Of a DNA stretch of 64,000 bases, positions 1 to 34,155 are shown one piece after another. Under the pieces are notes generated by a model. That model worked only from the letters and a program-made list of their open reading frames with translations. It was not told the origin of the DNA and ran no database searches. The stretch covers positions 11,241,845 through 11,305,844 of the forward strand of contig CP154957.1 in assembly GCA_039621445.1 (NCBI GenBank), written 5' to 3'. How positions within the stretch are numbered: position 1 is the stretch's first letter; every line of letters starts with the position of its first letter. The position numbers were made by a program, and so were the translations under genes. This DNA comes from Euglena gracilis (lineage: Eukaryota > Euglenida > Euglenophyceae > Euglenales).

Positions 1-2671
1 CGGAGCCGCTCCATGCTGTTCTCCCAGGGACTCCTGCGCCAGCCTGGAGGAGGTGTGCATAGGGCTCGCTTCAAGTGGTATTTGACAGGTTGAGCGGTGT
101 GATGTGGGGCCTAGGCTTCTTTTTAAGGAAGGTCGCACCCCCCCTGGGGGGTGGGCGCTGGGTAGGAGGGCATTGTTGACCCATCCCGGGGGGGGGGTCG
201 GGTTTTGGGGTTGTATGGTGCTATAGGACACACCCCCTGCGCCGAACCCTAAGTGTTGCCATTTTCAATAGAGATTGGTTTAGTCGGCAGGAACCGGGAC
301 CCAAAGCCGATCCCCACACCCATGGGGAGGGGGTGCCTGCAATGGGTCGGCACCCCAAAGCACAAGGCAACCCCAGGGTTGGTAAAGAAAAGAAGGCTGT
401 GTGGGGCTTGTTCTCCTGTGGATTATTTTGATTGCTTCAAAGTGCGCACAAAACGCGGGGCTGCTGTGGTACAGGTTCCTGTCCTCGCTGCAGCGGTGAA
501 CAAAGAAGTGTTTCCTCGTGCAACCGACATTGTTTCTGTTGCAGGGCGACCGGAAGTACCTCTCTCCAGAGCTACTGAATGACAAAACCAACCTGCCTGC
601 AGCGGACGTGTTCGCACTTGGCATCAGGTCTCTTTTGTCGTCATTTTATTACAAGGGTGGTGTTGCCTGCCAAAAGAAGTGGTCTGAAAAAAAAATTGTG
701 AAAAAATCTTGCCAAATATTTCCGTTCCGTTTTGGCTATGAAAAAATTTTATACCTTTTTTTAATGGAGTTAATTCAAGGAGTTCGCTCCGGTCTTTGAT
801 TGTCCATTGCCTGTAATTTTTTTCCAACCAGATGCAACGCTTTCTTGTTTTGTTGCCATTTATCACTTGCTGATGAGCTTTGGGTTGGTGAGATGAGATT
901 TGGGTTGAATTGTGTGGGGAGGCTTCCAATGAGGTGGTGTCATAGAAGAACCTGTTTCACACATGCACCAACAGGCAATTTCTGAAAAGTTTATTCAAGG
1001 AGGGGATTGGTGCCTAAAAAGTTGGAGGCGATAACATTGGGGACGGAAAATTTCGGCGGTCTTGGCCAAAGCGGTCCGGAAATATCGGCAGGAGTGAAGA
1101 ACGTTTGGAAAAAATTGCAGAATGTGTATAAAAAAAACAAAACACAAATGAATGTTTGGCATCTCAAAGCCGCGTTTTCTTGCTTTCTGGAGTTTTCTGA
1201 GGCCGGAGTGGACCCCACCCCCAGGGGAGATGGGGCTCAGCCAGCCAGCACTTTTTTCTCGCCAGCAGCTCCCGACCCCACCCCCCGTTCCACTGATTTT
1301 AAGGTTTGGCCCGCCTGGCCCAGCCGGGTTTGTGTCGAAATATTGACACGAAGTGCCAATAATTTTTTTGGAAAAGGGACTCAAAAAAAATGGTTAAAAA
1401 TGGTTAGGGACTGCCCCCGACCCCCCCCCCCAGGTACGACGGGTCCGAGCCGTATGCATTGATTCCTCTAAACTCCCGTCCCCGCAGCGTGTACGAGCTG
1501 TGCCGCGGGGAGGACCTGCCGGGCAACGGCGAGGAGTGGCACCGTCTGCGCCACGGCCAACTGGGACCCCTGCCGCAGCTCTCCGCGGCCCAGGGCTGCG
1601 GCCCATGTGTCACTGGCGGGATCGCCGCCGGTGACTGGCAGAAACGCTGATGAGGCAAAGGTGGGAAACTCTGGCCGTTTTGTCGCATTGTTGCGCATCT
1701 CTGTGCATTATTTGATTTCCCACAAATGCGCATTTATTTTGCATTTTTTTGTGCATTCTGGGCTGTGTCTGCTCTTCAAAGAGGAAATGCCAGTCCCCCA
1801 GCGGGGTAATTGAAAGGAAATTGAATGTGCCCTCGAAATAATTAATGGTTTTGTGTTTGTGCTTTGGCCGTAACTTGTTGTTTGGTCTCATGTTCATGCA
1901 CATTCGCATGCATATCGCATGCACAGATGGCATCCTCTTACACATGGCAATGTTCTAGGAATGTGTTTTCAACACAGGAGGTGCCAACGACACATTGCGC
2001 CAATGGAACCAGAGACACACATCACCAAGAATCAAATTCATGGATCACCGCGACGTTGCGACAGACAAAACGAAGGTCTGGCACCATGGACACGTAGCAA
2101 ACTCCGTTTTGTGGATTTTTGGTGCTATTTGGGACACCTTTCTGGCCAAATCATCAGATTTCAGAGAAAAATAATTGGCTGTGACGGTCTGACAAAGCCG
2201 CACGCCTGCCCCCGACCTGTACGCGCTGATCCGCCGCATGATGGACCGCGACCCCCTCGCCCGCCCCTCCGCAGCGGAGGTGGAGGCGGTGTGCCTCGCC
2301 ATGGCGTAAGCTGAGCCCCCAACCATGGATTCATTGAACATCTTTGTGGCCACACCCTGGGTTGGCCCCTGGGTTGGTGGGTTGGGGCCATTAGACCTCC
2401 CATGGGGGGGGGGGTTGCGTGGGTGGGTTTTCGAGAAAAGTGATTGTTCTTGGGTTTGGGTCAGGGGAAAACGTGCCCCCAAAGGTCTCTTGGTGAATCT
2501 GTGACCCTGACATGGGGGTATTATCCCTTCCCCTCCCACCGACATCATGTATGTCTCGGAAGTCACAGGGTGGTGCAGCCTCCATTCCTGCCCATGTCAG
2601 CGGCCATGGCCAAACCCACAGAAAGCATGTCTTTGAGAGACTTGTTTGCCGCCAAGTGTCGCAAGGCCTGA
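1..2671 (+). CDS. Wee1-like protein kinase, C-terminal part (5 exons, 5' end outside window)
   Basis: Exons: <28-52, 545-627, 1488-1587, 2214-2305, 2569-2671 (TGA). The spliced frame reads ASLEE / GDRKYLSPELL (activation-segment end and APE-like motif), ADVFALGISVYEL (subdomain IX), EEWHRLRHGQL, LYALIRRMMDRDP and RPSAAEVEAV (subdomain XI), then a 38-residue tail ending AAKCRKA. The order and the 'LEEGD' plus 'P.NG..WH..R.G.L' signature match Wee1 kinases, which inhibit Cdk1 by tyrosine phosphorylation in the nucleus. The catalytic loop and DFG lie upstream of the window, so activity cannot be judged. Introns 1, 2 and 4 are GT-AG (phases 0, 2, 2). Intron 3 (1588-2213) has no usable GT-AG pair in frame but fits a non-conventional intron exactly. 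The start of the first exon is uncertain; 28 is the position after a pyrimidine-AG. Myt1 or a plant-type Wee1 are alternatives within the family. Confidence 0.82.
111..399. mobile_element. CAGG-type inverted-repeat element, perfect 8-bp TSD
   Basis: A 289-bp non-coding element in Wee1 intron 1, flanked by TGTGGGGC at 103-110 and again at 400-407. The ends CTAGGCTTCTTTTT and AAAAGAAGGCTG are imperfect inverted repeats. The interior has C-run and G-run blocks. An 8-bp duplication with CAG-like ends is typical of hAT superfamily non-autonomous elements; no transposase is present. It contains no coding sequence I can support. Confidence 0.75.
1588..2213 (+). other. Non-conventional intron in the Wee1-like gene
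   Basis: The intron begins GCCCAGGGCTGCGGC and ends GCCGCACGCCTGCCCCC. CAG is at +4 to +6 and CTG at -8 to -6. The 12-nt blocks CAGGGCTGCGGC and GCCGCACGCCTG are complementary except at two positions. Removing it joins ...LPQLSA to DLYALIRRMM in frame (phase 0). The GT donors available after 1587 all give a frame conflict with the next exon. The 8 nt before CAG (ccgcggcc) and after CTG (cccccgac) agree at 5 of 8. Confidence 0.7.
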
Positions 2672-6371
<3,700 letters not shown>

Positions 6372-6744
6372 AACCCCCCCATATAATACCCCCCGGGGTA
6401 TTATTTTTCGCCCGGCCCGAGGGGGGGGTATTATTTTTCCAAAAATTTTGTAATTTTTCGAAGTCCCATAAAACCCAAAAGGGCACCCAAAACCCCCTTT
6501 GGGGTCATTTTTTTGCACTTTCTTGTGAAATTTACCATTTTTTGGAGGTCAGATGAGCCAGAAAAATTAATGTTTTTCGTAATTTGTTGTCAGAAATTGT
6601 GATTTTAACCTACATTTTCAGGTTAAAATCCGGGCCTTCGGCCCGAAACCGGGGGTGGGGGTATTATTTCGGCCGAAGTCGGACCCCAAGGGGGGGGGAG
6701 GTATTATTTGGGGGGGGGGGGGGGGGGGGGGGAGGGGGGGGGTT
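6372..6744. mobile_element. TA-TSD element, TATTATTT word family, copy 1
   Basis: A 373-bp element flanked by TA at 6370-6371 and 6745-6746, with ends AACCCCCCC and GGGGGGGTT. The word GGTATTATTT next to G-runs recurs at about 6405, 6429, 6659 and 6700. The middle (6460-6650) is clearly homologous to the element at 59375-59766. It has no coding capacity. Confidence 0.72.
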
Positions 6745-9340
<2,596 letters not shown>

Positions 9341-12300
9341 ATGCCCACCAGTGACCCCTATTTGGTCCTCGGCCTCCCACGCCATTGCTCCGATGCCGAG
9401 ATCCGCACAGCATACAAGAAGCAGGTCTGTGCTCCCATCTTTCCATGTGAGGCCTAAAATCGTTCTCGAGCTTAGGAAAAATGTACCTCCCTGCCTTTGT
9501 TTAAGCACCACCCTTGTCTAAGCAGCCCTCCCCCTGGCTCTGATCCATCTTTTTTAAGGTAATCTTCTCGGGGAGGTTTATTTTGTATGTGTTTAGAGGA
9601 ATTTCACGAAAATTTCGGAATTTTAGAAACTTCTGAAGCCTGATATAGTGAGATGTTGTTGATTTTTTGACATTTGACATGAAGCCAAGATATTTTGAAA
9701 CGTGCCAGTTTGAACACAACAAAAGCAGGAAAAATCAAATTTAATTAGGTGGGGCTTTGTCTAAGCACCACCCCCTGGTTCTTACCCATGTTTTCTTGTG
9801 CTTGAGGTATGTCACCTTCCTCAAAACTGTACTACTCAGCAATTTGTTATTTGCTTGTTTGTGCTCGCATTTTTTCATTGTTTAATCAACAAACAAATTT
9901 ATTTGATTGCATTGTCTTCCTAAAAAAGGGAAATTTTTGACTGCAAAAGAAATCCGGCACTTCGCACTGAAAAGAAGAAATGAACCCCTCAATTTGGAGG
10001 CCAATTGTTGGATTTATATTTCGCACATTTTTTTCTAGGGGGTTATAAGTCACGGTTTGCGGGTTTGAGTCCAAGGGGAGGTCATAATTGGGGTATTAGG
10101 ATGGGGGAGTATAAGTTGGGGGAGGCAAGTTTACGACCTAGAAACACCATTTGCAACGTTGCGGGAGGGGTGGAAAGAATATGTGGTTTTGTTTTCCGGA
10201 CCAGGTAAAAGAATAAATCCAATTTGATATGCCCCCCCAAAGGCTCCAGAAATGAGAGTCAGATTGCAATATGATTTTTTTTGCTTCGAAAAATGGATGT
10301 TTAAATGTCGCTGCGGATGTTCAGTAATGTTTTAAGGCGCGCACCAGTGCTCCTGAAGGGGGTTCTGGGAGGGAGGGGTCTTGCTGTTTGAGTGGTCAAA
10401 GTGCATATGCGCCCACCCGTGACGGGGAGTCTCAAACGCTGAAAATGCTGTCCAAACGAAACATCAAACAAATCTTTTGTCTTATCATTTTTTTCACCCG
10501 CCTACAGTGGTCTCCGATTCCCTTGTCAGGTGGGGAATGCCTCCGCACCGTGTGCACCACGCCCCGCCCAAAAATGCTCCACTCTGCGCACATTTCCCTC
10601 ATCTGGGGGCAGTGACGGGAAGCGAAGCCTCCGCCGGTTGAGCGTATGGGGCCTAACCACCACCTTTTGGGGCGTCCACAGGTCCTCCTGTGGCACCCGG
10701 ACAAGAACCCGAACGGCGCCGAGCGGTTCAAGCGTGTGACGGAGGCCTATGAGCTCCTGACCGACCCTGTCCCGGGGGTTCCTGACGGTTGGCCCTGACT
10801 CCGGAGGAGGTGCTTGCAGGAAGGTGCCCTGCACATGATGAAGGAACGAATCATCCAGAGAAGCATTTCATTCCATGGCACATCCTGGCTGAATTCTCAG
10901 ACGAAGACGAGCCCCCCCCCCCCCAATGCATTCCATACCCCCCGGGGGCCAGGGCATTTGGCCAAGGCCCTCCAGCGCGGGAAGGCCTGAAAAAGCCCAT
11001 TTTGGAGCAAATTTCCGGGCCCCTCAGGCGGGTGGGGTGCAAGCACTCTAGGGCACTCCGAGACCCCCTCCCCTTGCCAGATTAGTCAATTTCAGCTTGA
11101 CCACACAAAATGGTGCAATACAACATGGATCTATTGAGTGGATAGAAAGAATTTAATACCAGCACTCCTTTCTCTTGCATTCTTGTGGGGTGAGAATGCC
11201 ACAACCAGGCTTGTGCTTAGTCGGGTGCCTACCCCACAGGGGGGGGGGTGCTAGGGGCAGGCATCCCATAGCACCCGATCCGACCCCCCCGGGGGGGGGG
11301 GGGGGAGGGTTTTGGGGGGTGCCTGCCCTAGCAGGCACCCCCCTCCGACCCACGCCGGCGCCGGTTTTCCGGCGCCGGGGGCCCGGAAAAGGCCATTTTC
11401 AATGAAAATTTTCTGGGTCCGGCCCGGACCCCTATCCCGCCGGGGGGGGGGGGGGACCTGCTAGGGGCAGGCACCCTATAGCCCCCACCCCCCCCCCCTC
11501 CCCCCCGGTCGGTAAGCACAAGCATGGCCACAACTCAGGATTTAAGATTAGGAAGTGTTCCTCGTTGTAAGCCTTTTCTTTCACCATAAGGATGGCCTCC
11601 AGTGAACCTGGTCACAATGCTACCGTCGTCCAGTCAATTGAAGCCTTCTTGGTCACCCCCAAGCAATGCTCGAAGGCACACAACATTTTGTTTGAATTCT
11701 TTCCAGTCAATCATTTTTTCTTTGAGAAGAATCTGTTCAAACTAGAAAAGCCAATTTAAATTAATTCATCAAATATTTTGTGTGTTTTTTTTTGTTCAAT
11801 TGCCACTAAATCGATTTTTGTCGACTTCCCCCCTCCCCCCCCGCTTTAACTACGCCCCTCTCCCCCCCCCCCCCTAGGTTCAGCACCCCCCACCCCCCAC
11901 CCGACGTGCCGACCTCGAGGCGCACGACCCACCAGAAGCGAAGGCGCCCCCGCCCCAGCCCACGGTGTCCGAGTGGCTGCAGCGGAAGCAGTGGGCCGCC
12001 CAGCTGACCTTTACACCATTACACACCTTTTTACCATTTTATACCATTTTTACACCATTACACACACCCACGAATTTAAATGCAAACCTGGCCCAGAACA
12101 TGACCCCCCTGGTTGATCCCCGTTGAATCCTGTCACGGGCTGGGAGTGCTTATTTTCTTAACAGGAAAGAAAGGTGAAGGTTAGGGTTAGGGTAAGGGTA
12201 AGGGTTAGGATTGGGGTAAGGGTTAGGGTAAGGGTTAGGGTAAGGGTTAGGGTTAGGGTTAGGGTTAGGGTTAGGGTTACAAAGAAAGAAAGGGGTAAGT

Positions 12301-15300
12301 TCCATATGCAGATCAGGCGACCTCCAAAGGGATGGGATTCTGTGAAGGACATCCCCTTTTGGACCGCCGTCAGGCCCAAGGGCCACACAACGGCTGGCCG
12401 GGGGATCGAATGTGGCCGAAACCTTTATTGATATTTTGGGTTTTGGGATATTTTGGGTGCGATGGTCCAAGGACACAGAAATCATTTGTTTCCGCGAGAT
12501 CGGCCCGTTTTTTTTTGCCGAATTACAGCCTTTGTATTTGACATTTCTCCCGTGGAGTTAGCATTGGATGTGCTGGGGCCGGAAGTTTTGGGCGCTAGAG
12601 GACAGGCCCGTTGCAGGCAAGGCAACGAGAGCACCCGCCCCACACGAATGTGTTTCTTCCGGACTCCGCAACCTTTGGCGCCCATCGGCTGCGGAAGTTC
12701 GGGTCGCACACGTTTTCTTTCCCATGCTGCCATGGGGCCAGGGATTTTTTTTAGCCGTGGACCCCCGGGGGGGGGGGTCCCCCGGGGGGGATATACTTTT
12801 CGGCCGAATATTTTTGAAAAGCGCTATTTTTAGCATTTTTTGCGATTTTTTGTGGGTCCCCCCCCGGGGGGCCCCCCCAGGGGGTGGGTGGGTGGGGGGG
12901 ACCCCCCCTCCCCCCCCCGGGCTCAAAAAAAACCCCCGCAGGGGGGTCCGAAGCAGCGGAGAGGGGAGGCCCACTGTGGGGGAGAGGGCGGAGCGGCAGG
13001 CGGACCAGCGCAGCGCCAAGGAGATCATCCGGCAGGACCGGGCGATGCGAGCCAAGGTGGGGAAGAACCTGCAGGACCTGCTGCGGGCAGGGCGGCGTGG
13101 ACATCGGGACCGAAATTGGGCGGGGGGGGGGGGGCCGTGTATTGTTTGGATTTTGTTTCGAACTCAAAAGAAGACCTCCAAACGGCACAGTTTTCCATAT
13201 TTGCGCCACATTTTTGGCATTTATTTCTGTGGTAATTACCACAACTTTGTTGTGCCAGTCAGTCATTGAGGAATTGTCCCCTGTTGCCCCTCGGGTTATG
13301 TATGTATGGCATGGGGGAAGTTTCGGACCCCGGGGGAGGGGGGTTGGGCGACACTTCCCCAACACCTCAACCAGGCATCAGGGTCACTGCAACACAAACA
13401 CGTTTTTTTGTATTTTCCAACTTTGGCAAAATCTGCATTTTCTGCATTTTTTGCATTTTTTGTTCTTTCCATTTCCATTTTCCGATGTTTTGCTGGAATT
13501 TTTTGACTTGGAGGAATTTTACTTTTTGGACCAGTTTTCCCTGAGACCACATTTTTTGTCAAGTTTTTTTCATTTTTGGATTTTGTAGCCAACAAATTGC
13601 ATGATTGTGGAATGTGGAATCGTGATATTCCAAAACCTAATCAAAATTCATCAAAATACAGTTGCATGGTGACAGATTTTCCACAAGAAGGTGAAAATTT
13701 TCAAGTCCTCTCCGGCAGAAAATCATACATCCTGGAAAGCCTTTTTTTGCGTTTTTTTCAATGACCAAAATGGGTGAATTTTTGGCTGAGCCCGGGTGCG
13801 CCCCTCCTTCCCCCCACCCCCCTCCAACTAACAAATAAACGTCAAAATGTCATTTCGGACTATTTTGTGCAAAGAATTCCTTTTGCCCCACAAGTGACCC
13901 CAAACCCCAACAAGTGACCCCAACAAGTGACCCCCCCCAAAAAAACAATATAGAAAGAACATTTCACAGCGATTCCGAAAGGTCACACAGGAACAAGAAA
14001 AAAAAATTCGGCTTTTCCCCCACACCCCCCACACCCCCCACACCACCCCCACTAAGGTTTGTCGGGGCGGTAATTTTTTGCAATATATGAAATTGACCCC
14101 CCAAAACAGCAGGTTCCTGGAACCGGGAGGGACCCCTCCCCCCCCCCAGTCTTAAAAGAAACTCTCTGTTCCAGCCCCACACGCAGTCCACACGTTTCAG
14201 ACCGCCCTGGCGGCGGGAGCAGGAGGTGCTCCACCGGGCCGGGGAGCAGCAACGCCACCTGTTCTCGGACCACGCCGACGCGCAGGCCAAGCGGGTGTGG
14301 CGTGCCACTGATGTTGGGGGTGGGACAAGCACGAATGAAAAGGTGTGGACATGATTGGGAATTACTGGGTCTGGGGTTTGGGATGGCCATGGGGTGCGCC
14401 CACCCAATGAAGCGCGCCACGCTTTTTTTTCATTGACTCCCTCTTCTTGAGAGGTTTTCAGGCAGCAAATTTTTCATCAACGTTGCTCTCGACCAGGCTG
14501 AATTTTAGGTACATGGCCAAAAGCGTCTGGGCATCGACCAAGGCACTCCCGACTCCAGCACTGAAGTCGCTGGAAGCCCACAAAAGTCCATTTTGGGCAC
14601 TTTCTGGCCCATGGGCAAGCACTGGGGGGGGGGGGGGGGGGGGGGGGGGTAGTGCCTGCCTGACTAGAGGAGGGGGTTTTTAACAGGGGTTTTTTTAGTC
14701 GTGGACCCCGGGGGGAGGGGGGGGGAGGGTGGGTGGGTCCGACCGAGCCCCCCCCCCGGGGGGGGGGGGTCCCCCCGGAGGGGGGTGGGATATACTTTTC
14801 GGCACCGAAGGCGCCGAAAAGTGCTATTTTAACACTTTTCACGATTTTTGGCCATTTTTTGTGGGTCCCGGGACCCCCCCGGGGGGGCCCCCCAGGGGGT
14901 GGGTGGGTGGGGACCCCCCCCCGGGTCTTCAAAAAAACCCTGGTTGGTAAATTTCAACTTCAACCGACCGCCGCAGGATAATTACCTTCGGGGCGAAGAC
15001 AGTAGGTGGTACTGTTTTGCTGACAACAGGAATTCGCCTCTCGAGCCCTTCCTGCTTGGGCCAAAGCGATTTTTGCCATGCTGCCGAGCCTTGGTTCAGG
15101 CGCCGCCCAAATGAAACATCGTGCCAAAGCGGGAGAATAGTGCTGTTCTTACACCTGTCACTGGTCGCGCAGGAGTGAACAAAGTTTTTAAATGCCCCCC
15201 CCCCCACAAATAGTGCAATGCCTTTACCGCGACTCTGGAACAGCGGCACCGAATTACCTTTGCTGGCCACCTTTTTGTGTTTGTTTTTATTTTTTTATTT

Positions 15301-17093
15301 ATTTTTTTATTTATTTTTATTTTTTTTTGTGGCACATTCTTTGAGGGTGCATGTTGCGTCTCGCCTCCACCCCCCTTAGGGTCACCAGGCTTCCACGTAC
15401 ACCCCCCTCCCCCCCCCCCCCCCCCTCCAGGTGGCCAACGTCCAGGACAAGCTCCGGCAGCTGAACGTCCCCGGCCTGGCGTGGAAGCCGGACTACGAGT
15501 GCTGCACCGTGAGAGGAGGAGTCGGGAACGCCGCCAAGCTGTGTGCGCAGCTGATCGACGACGTGTACTGGGAGGGAGGGCCATTGGGTCGGAGGGAGAC
15601 ACAAGCGTGTGGGTGGAGGAGGGGCATGGAGGGGGGGCGATGAGGCGGATCGCATTCTTTGCACATGTTTTGCATTTTTGCACATATTCCCCCCTGAGGG
15701 GCGTTAGCATTGGACCGCACTGTACACTGTTTTTTTTGTATCTCCCCGTCAAAAAACCTGTTGTCTGTCTGTTTTTCATTGCATATGTTCTTTTTGTGAT
15801 GTGTCATCCAGGCACATTTGCAATCATGTAATGTTGAATCAGATTGCTTTGATATTAATTACTGGATTTGAATGAATTACCTCTATGCACATCTATAATG
15901 GGATGAATACGGAGGCGTATATCCATATACATGCAATTGGATCTATCCATATGTATGCATATGTACATATGTTTACATATGTGTATTTATGCATATGCAT
16001 ATGGCCGCCGCATACCTGTGGAACCCCCCTCCTCATAAAAGAGGGACAGGTCCCCCGATTCCCAGGTTCCGTCTCAGGAGTTTTGTGAAACTCACAGGGT
16101 GCCGAAGTGTGTTTGATATCAGAGTTATCAAACACAGATATCAGAGTTAGGTTTGAGGTGAGGCTTAGGTTTGGGACAGGGCCAGGGTCACAGTTATTGC
16201 TCAGATTAGGTTTGGGAGTTTCACATCTGACTTTCGGCCCAAATTCAGGGCTTAGTTAGGCCCAAAGTTAAGCCTGATTTACGCCCAATTTGGTTCGAAA
16301 TTTCCTCAAAACGGAAATGCTCTTAACCCTGTAATCAACCTTAACCAAAAACGGTGGTGAAAACGGCGAATCCAGCACCCGCCTAAGTGCCTCACTCAAG
16401 TGGGACCCCTGTCCCAGGTGATACTACTGGGACCCCCCGGGGGGGGGAGTCCCAGGTGAGGCCCTGTGTACATGTCTGTGTGTGAGTGTGTGTGTCGGTC
16501 TGTCCTTCTGTCTGCCTGTGTGTATGAATGTATTCGTACAATGTATGTTTGCATGTATGTATGTTAGTATGTATGTATGCATACATGCATGCATGCATGT
16601 ATGTACGTATGTATGTATAATTTCCTGAATGTTTCATTGGATGTGGATCAACTCTGGATCGTGTTTTTTTGTCAAAGAAAATATACAAGGAGCATTGCCC
16701 AAGACAGAGGGGCCACGCGGGGTATTGCAAAGCCTTAAATAGCAGCCCAAATCCCGTTCCTAGGGTCGGGAGGCTGGTTTGCAGATAGTCCAAATTTGAC
16801 TGGTGGAAATCCTAGTGTACGGGGATATGAATTGGCCTTCTTTGTGATGCCTTCAGTTATGGGTGGGGATCCCCTTTTTTTTTTTTGTCGTTTTTTTTTT
16901 TGTTAACTACCTCGGCACCTCCCTCCTCCCTTTGGGCCAGGAGAGGCGCTGTGGGTAGGGCCCGCCATGCACGTCCTCCCTCACAGTGGTTGCCCCCGCC
17001 CTGGGGCGGATGGACGACGTCGTCCTGTTCCGCTATTACGTCTCCGCCAGCGAGGTCGTCATGGGGCGCCGGGCGAGGGGCTACCCCACGTAG
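9341..17093 (+). CDS. Small J-domain (DnaJ-like) protein, 7 exons
   Basis: Exons: 9341-9424, 10682-10768, 11878-11997, 12982-13084, 14215-14294, 15431-15587, 16987-17093 (TAG). The first two give a J domain: [18 protein letters not shown] (helix I-II), then [16 protein letters not shown] with the HPD motif, and EAYELLTDP (helix III). A proline-rich linker follows, then a long charged helix ([17 protein letters not shown] ... [19 protein letters not shown]) that reads through three exons only when introns 3 and 4 are treated as non-conventional. The C-terminus ([13 protein letters not shown] ... [15 protein letters not shown]) is not recognised. Length is about 240 aa. J proteins stimulate Hsp70 ATPase; the client is unknown. 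A J domain followed by a coiled coil resembles the DNAJC17 layout, but I do not claim orthology. The start Met is the first in frame after a possible acceptor at 9323. The exon 6 donor (GTCGGA) was chosen for phase and is the least certain. Confidence 0.75.
11206..11526. mobile_element. CAGG-type element, perfect 8-bp TSD, in J-gene intron 2
   Basis: A 321-bp element flanked by GCCACAAC at 11198-11205 and 11527-11534. The ends CAGGCTTGTGCTTAGTCGGG and its partner CGGTCGGTAAGCACAAGCATG are inverted repeats of about 20 bp. The interior is G/C-run rich with short GGTGCCTGC-type words. It is non-coding. Confidence 0.82.
12176..12283. repeat. Interstitial telomere-like repeats (TTAGGG and variants)
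   Basis: About 107 bp of GGGTTA and GGGTAA hexamers, ending in a run of five perfect GGGTTA units, inside J-gene intron 3. It could be a relic of break repair by telomerase. TTAGGG is widespread among protists, so it is only weak evidence of lineage. Confidence 0.85.
12739..12948. mobile_element. CAGG-type element (GTCGTGGACCCC subfamily), degenerate 3' end
   Basis: A 210-bp element starting CAGGGATTTTTTTTAGCC and ending AAAAAACCCCCG. The flanking 8-mers catggggc and cagggggg agree at 6 of 8. The inner block (ATATACTTTTCGGC ... TTTTTTGTGGGTCCC) is shared with the elements at 14684 and 22563, defining one subfamily. Confidence 0.6.
13085..14214 (+). other. Non-conventional intron in the J-domain gene (intron 4)
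   Basis: The intron begins GGGCAGGGCGGCG and ends CCGCCCTGGCGGC. CAG is at +4, CTG at -8, and CAGGGCGG pairs perfectly with CCGCCCTG. The 8 nt before CAG (gctgcggg) and after CTG (gcggcggg) agree at 7 of 8. The join gives [17 protein letters not shown] in frame (phase 1). Confidence 0.75.
14684..14942. mobile_element. CAGG-type element (GTCGTGGACCCC subfamily) in J-gene intron 5
   Basis: A 259-bp element with ends CAGGGGTTTTTTTAGTC and CTTCAAAAAAACCCTG. Flanking 8-mers gtttttaa and gttggtaa agree at 6 of 8. The core shares ATATACTTTTCGGC, the palindromic word CGGCGCC-like, and GGGTGGGTGGG with its relatives. Confidence 0.65.
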
Positions 17094-18453
17094 CCCTGGC
17101 GGCATATGTGTAGCATTGGTGGCCTGCGTCGCCCCGGCGGACCGCTGCCCAACACCTCCCCTGACCCCAAGCCCCCCAGTGCCTGGTCTGTTGAGAGAGC
17201 GTTTGGGGGCCTCGCTGAATGAAACAAAGGTTTCCGGAACCAGAATTCGCACGGAATGGCTGAACGGCGAGAAGGGCCTCTGGTCCAAACTCTCTTCGGA
17301 TCGCATTTTTCGCCACTTTTTTTCTGGCGCAAACCTTCTTCCTTTTACGCTGAGCCCCCAGATATTGAGCCCAGGCAGCTCAGCACTCAGCTCAAGGCGG
17401 ACAACAGCGGAGACCCTGACAATGGCGACACTCCCAGGCGGCCAGGGGCTGGGGGGGGGGGGGTGAGGGGGGTGAGTTGCTGCCGCGGGTCCTGAAAGAA
17501 GCACCATGTCCAGGTCAAAGAATATTGGTCCGAAAACTGATTTGGGCACCACCAACATTTTTTTGTGTAATTTTGCAGTTTTGGTTTTTTAAGGCCATCC
17601 CCTGTCGGGCTGAGTTCCAGCAGTGGGGGGGGGGCATTTGGCTTCTTCCAGCCACCCCAAAATTGCCTTTGAGCTGTATGGGGGGGCGCTAGGTGACTCC
17701 CTGGCCGCACAGGGTGCACAGTGTCGGCATCCCACCGTCTTGGTTGGAAGTTGTCAGGGTGGAAAAGGTCGACCGTTTTCCAGGTGGGGGCTGTGAAACT
17801 CCGTTTGCTTTCACGGTGACCACCTGCAATCTCCCTCTGGTTTTTGGCCATTCCTCAATTTTAGCCATTGCTTTACCTTTGAGGCCGGATGCTGCCTCTA
17901 GCCCCATCCTCAGCGCGCGTAGTTTGCTGCTGTGACTGGACCAATCTCTCTCTCCCCCCCCCTCCGCTGACCCTTCTCGGTGCCCTCTCGTTTCTTTTGC
18001 CCTCTCGTTGTGTCTGTTTCTTCCACCCTTACCACCTTTTGTTACCCTGCTGTGTAGTAGCATCTATCCTGCAAAGTGAACCAGATACTCCAATCTATTC
18101 TGGTCATTTGCATGTGTGGAAAACGAACAGATGTCCTGGTGATATATGTGCTGCCACCAAAGATTGAATAAGTGTTCCCTGCTGTGGTGAAGTTTTAGGT
18201 TCGTATCTGCCAAGAAGGGCACAAATGAGTTTCTTTCATTTTCCATCGTGCATGATATTTCTTCTTCAGACTCTGTCACGAAGTCCTAACAGCCACCTTC
18301 ATGAGACAGCACGACACAGTGCTGCGCTGTGTTGTGTGCTGTGTGCTGTGTGCTGTTGTACTGTGCTGTGTTGTGTCTGTGTGTGGTGCCCCTGTGTCTG
18401 TGTGTTCTATGTTGTGTGGTGCCTCTCAAAGCGTTGCGTGTGCAGGGCTCATA
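17094..18453. other. Intergenic region before GARS
   Basis: About 1.36 kb between the J-gene stop and the GARS start. It contains a G-run (17450-17463), a pyrimidine-rich stretch (17945-18050) and a TGTGCTG-rich stretch (18310-18420). TGTGCAG lies 9 nt before the GARS ATG and could be a trans-splice acceptor. No other gene is visible. Confidence 0.45.

Positions 18454-34155
<15,702 letters not shown>

Larger units (their letters stand above)
11998..12981 (+). other. Non-conventional intron in the J-domain gene (intron 3)
   Basis: The intron begins GCCCAGCTGACC and ends CCACTGTGGGG, with CAG at +4 and CTG at -8. Joining ...WLQRKQWA to ERAERQADQ keeps a continuous charged helix in phase 0. No GT follows the exon end. 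It contains the telomere-like repeat and a CAGG-type element (12739-12948). The flanking 8-mers are decayed (3 of 8 agree). Confidence 0.6.

Noticed and set aside
1007-1462. A 151-aa + strand protein
   Set aside because: It lies wholly within the Wee1 intron 2 and has the composition of G/C-run repeats.
11998-12150. Continuation of the J-protein exon past 11997 into [13 protein letters not shown]
   Set aside because: The text becomes a TTTACACCATT-type repeat and breaks the helical pattern, whereas the +4/-8 junction gives a smooth join.
12568-13269. A single 233-aa protein on the + strand
   Set aside because: Most of the frame crosses a transposon with C/G runs; only 12982-13084 is exon, joined by non-conventional splicing.
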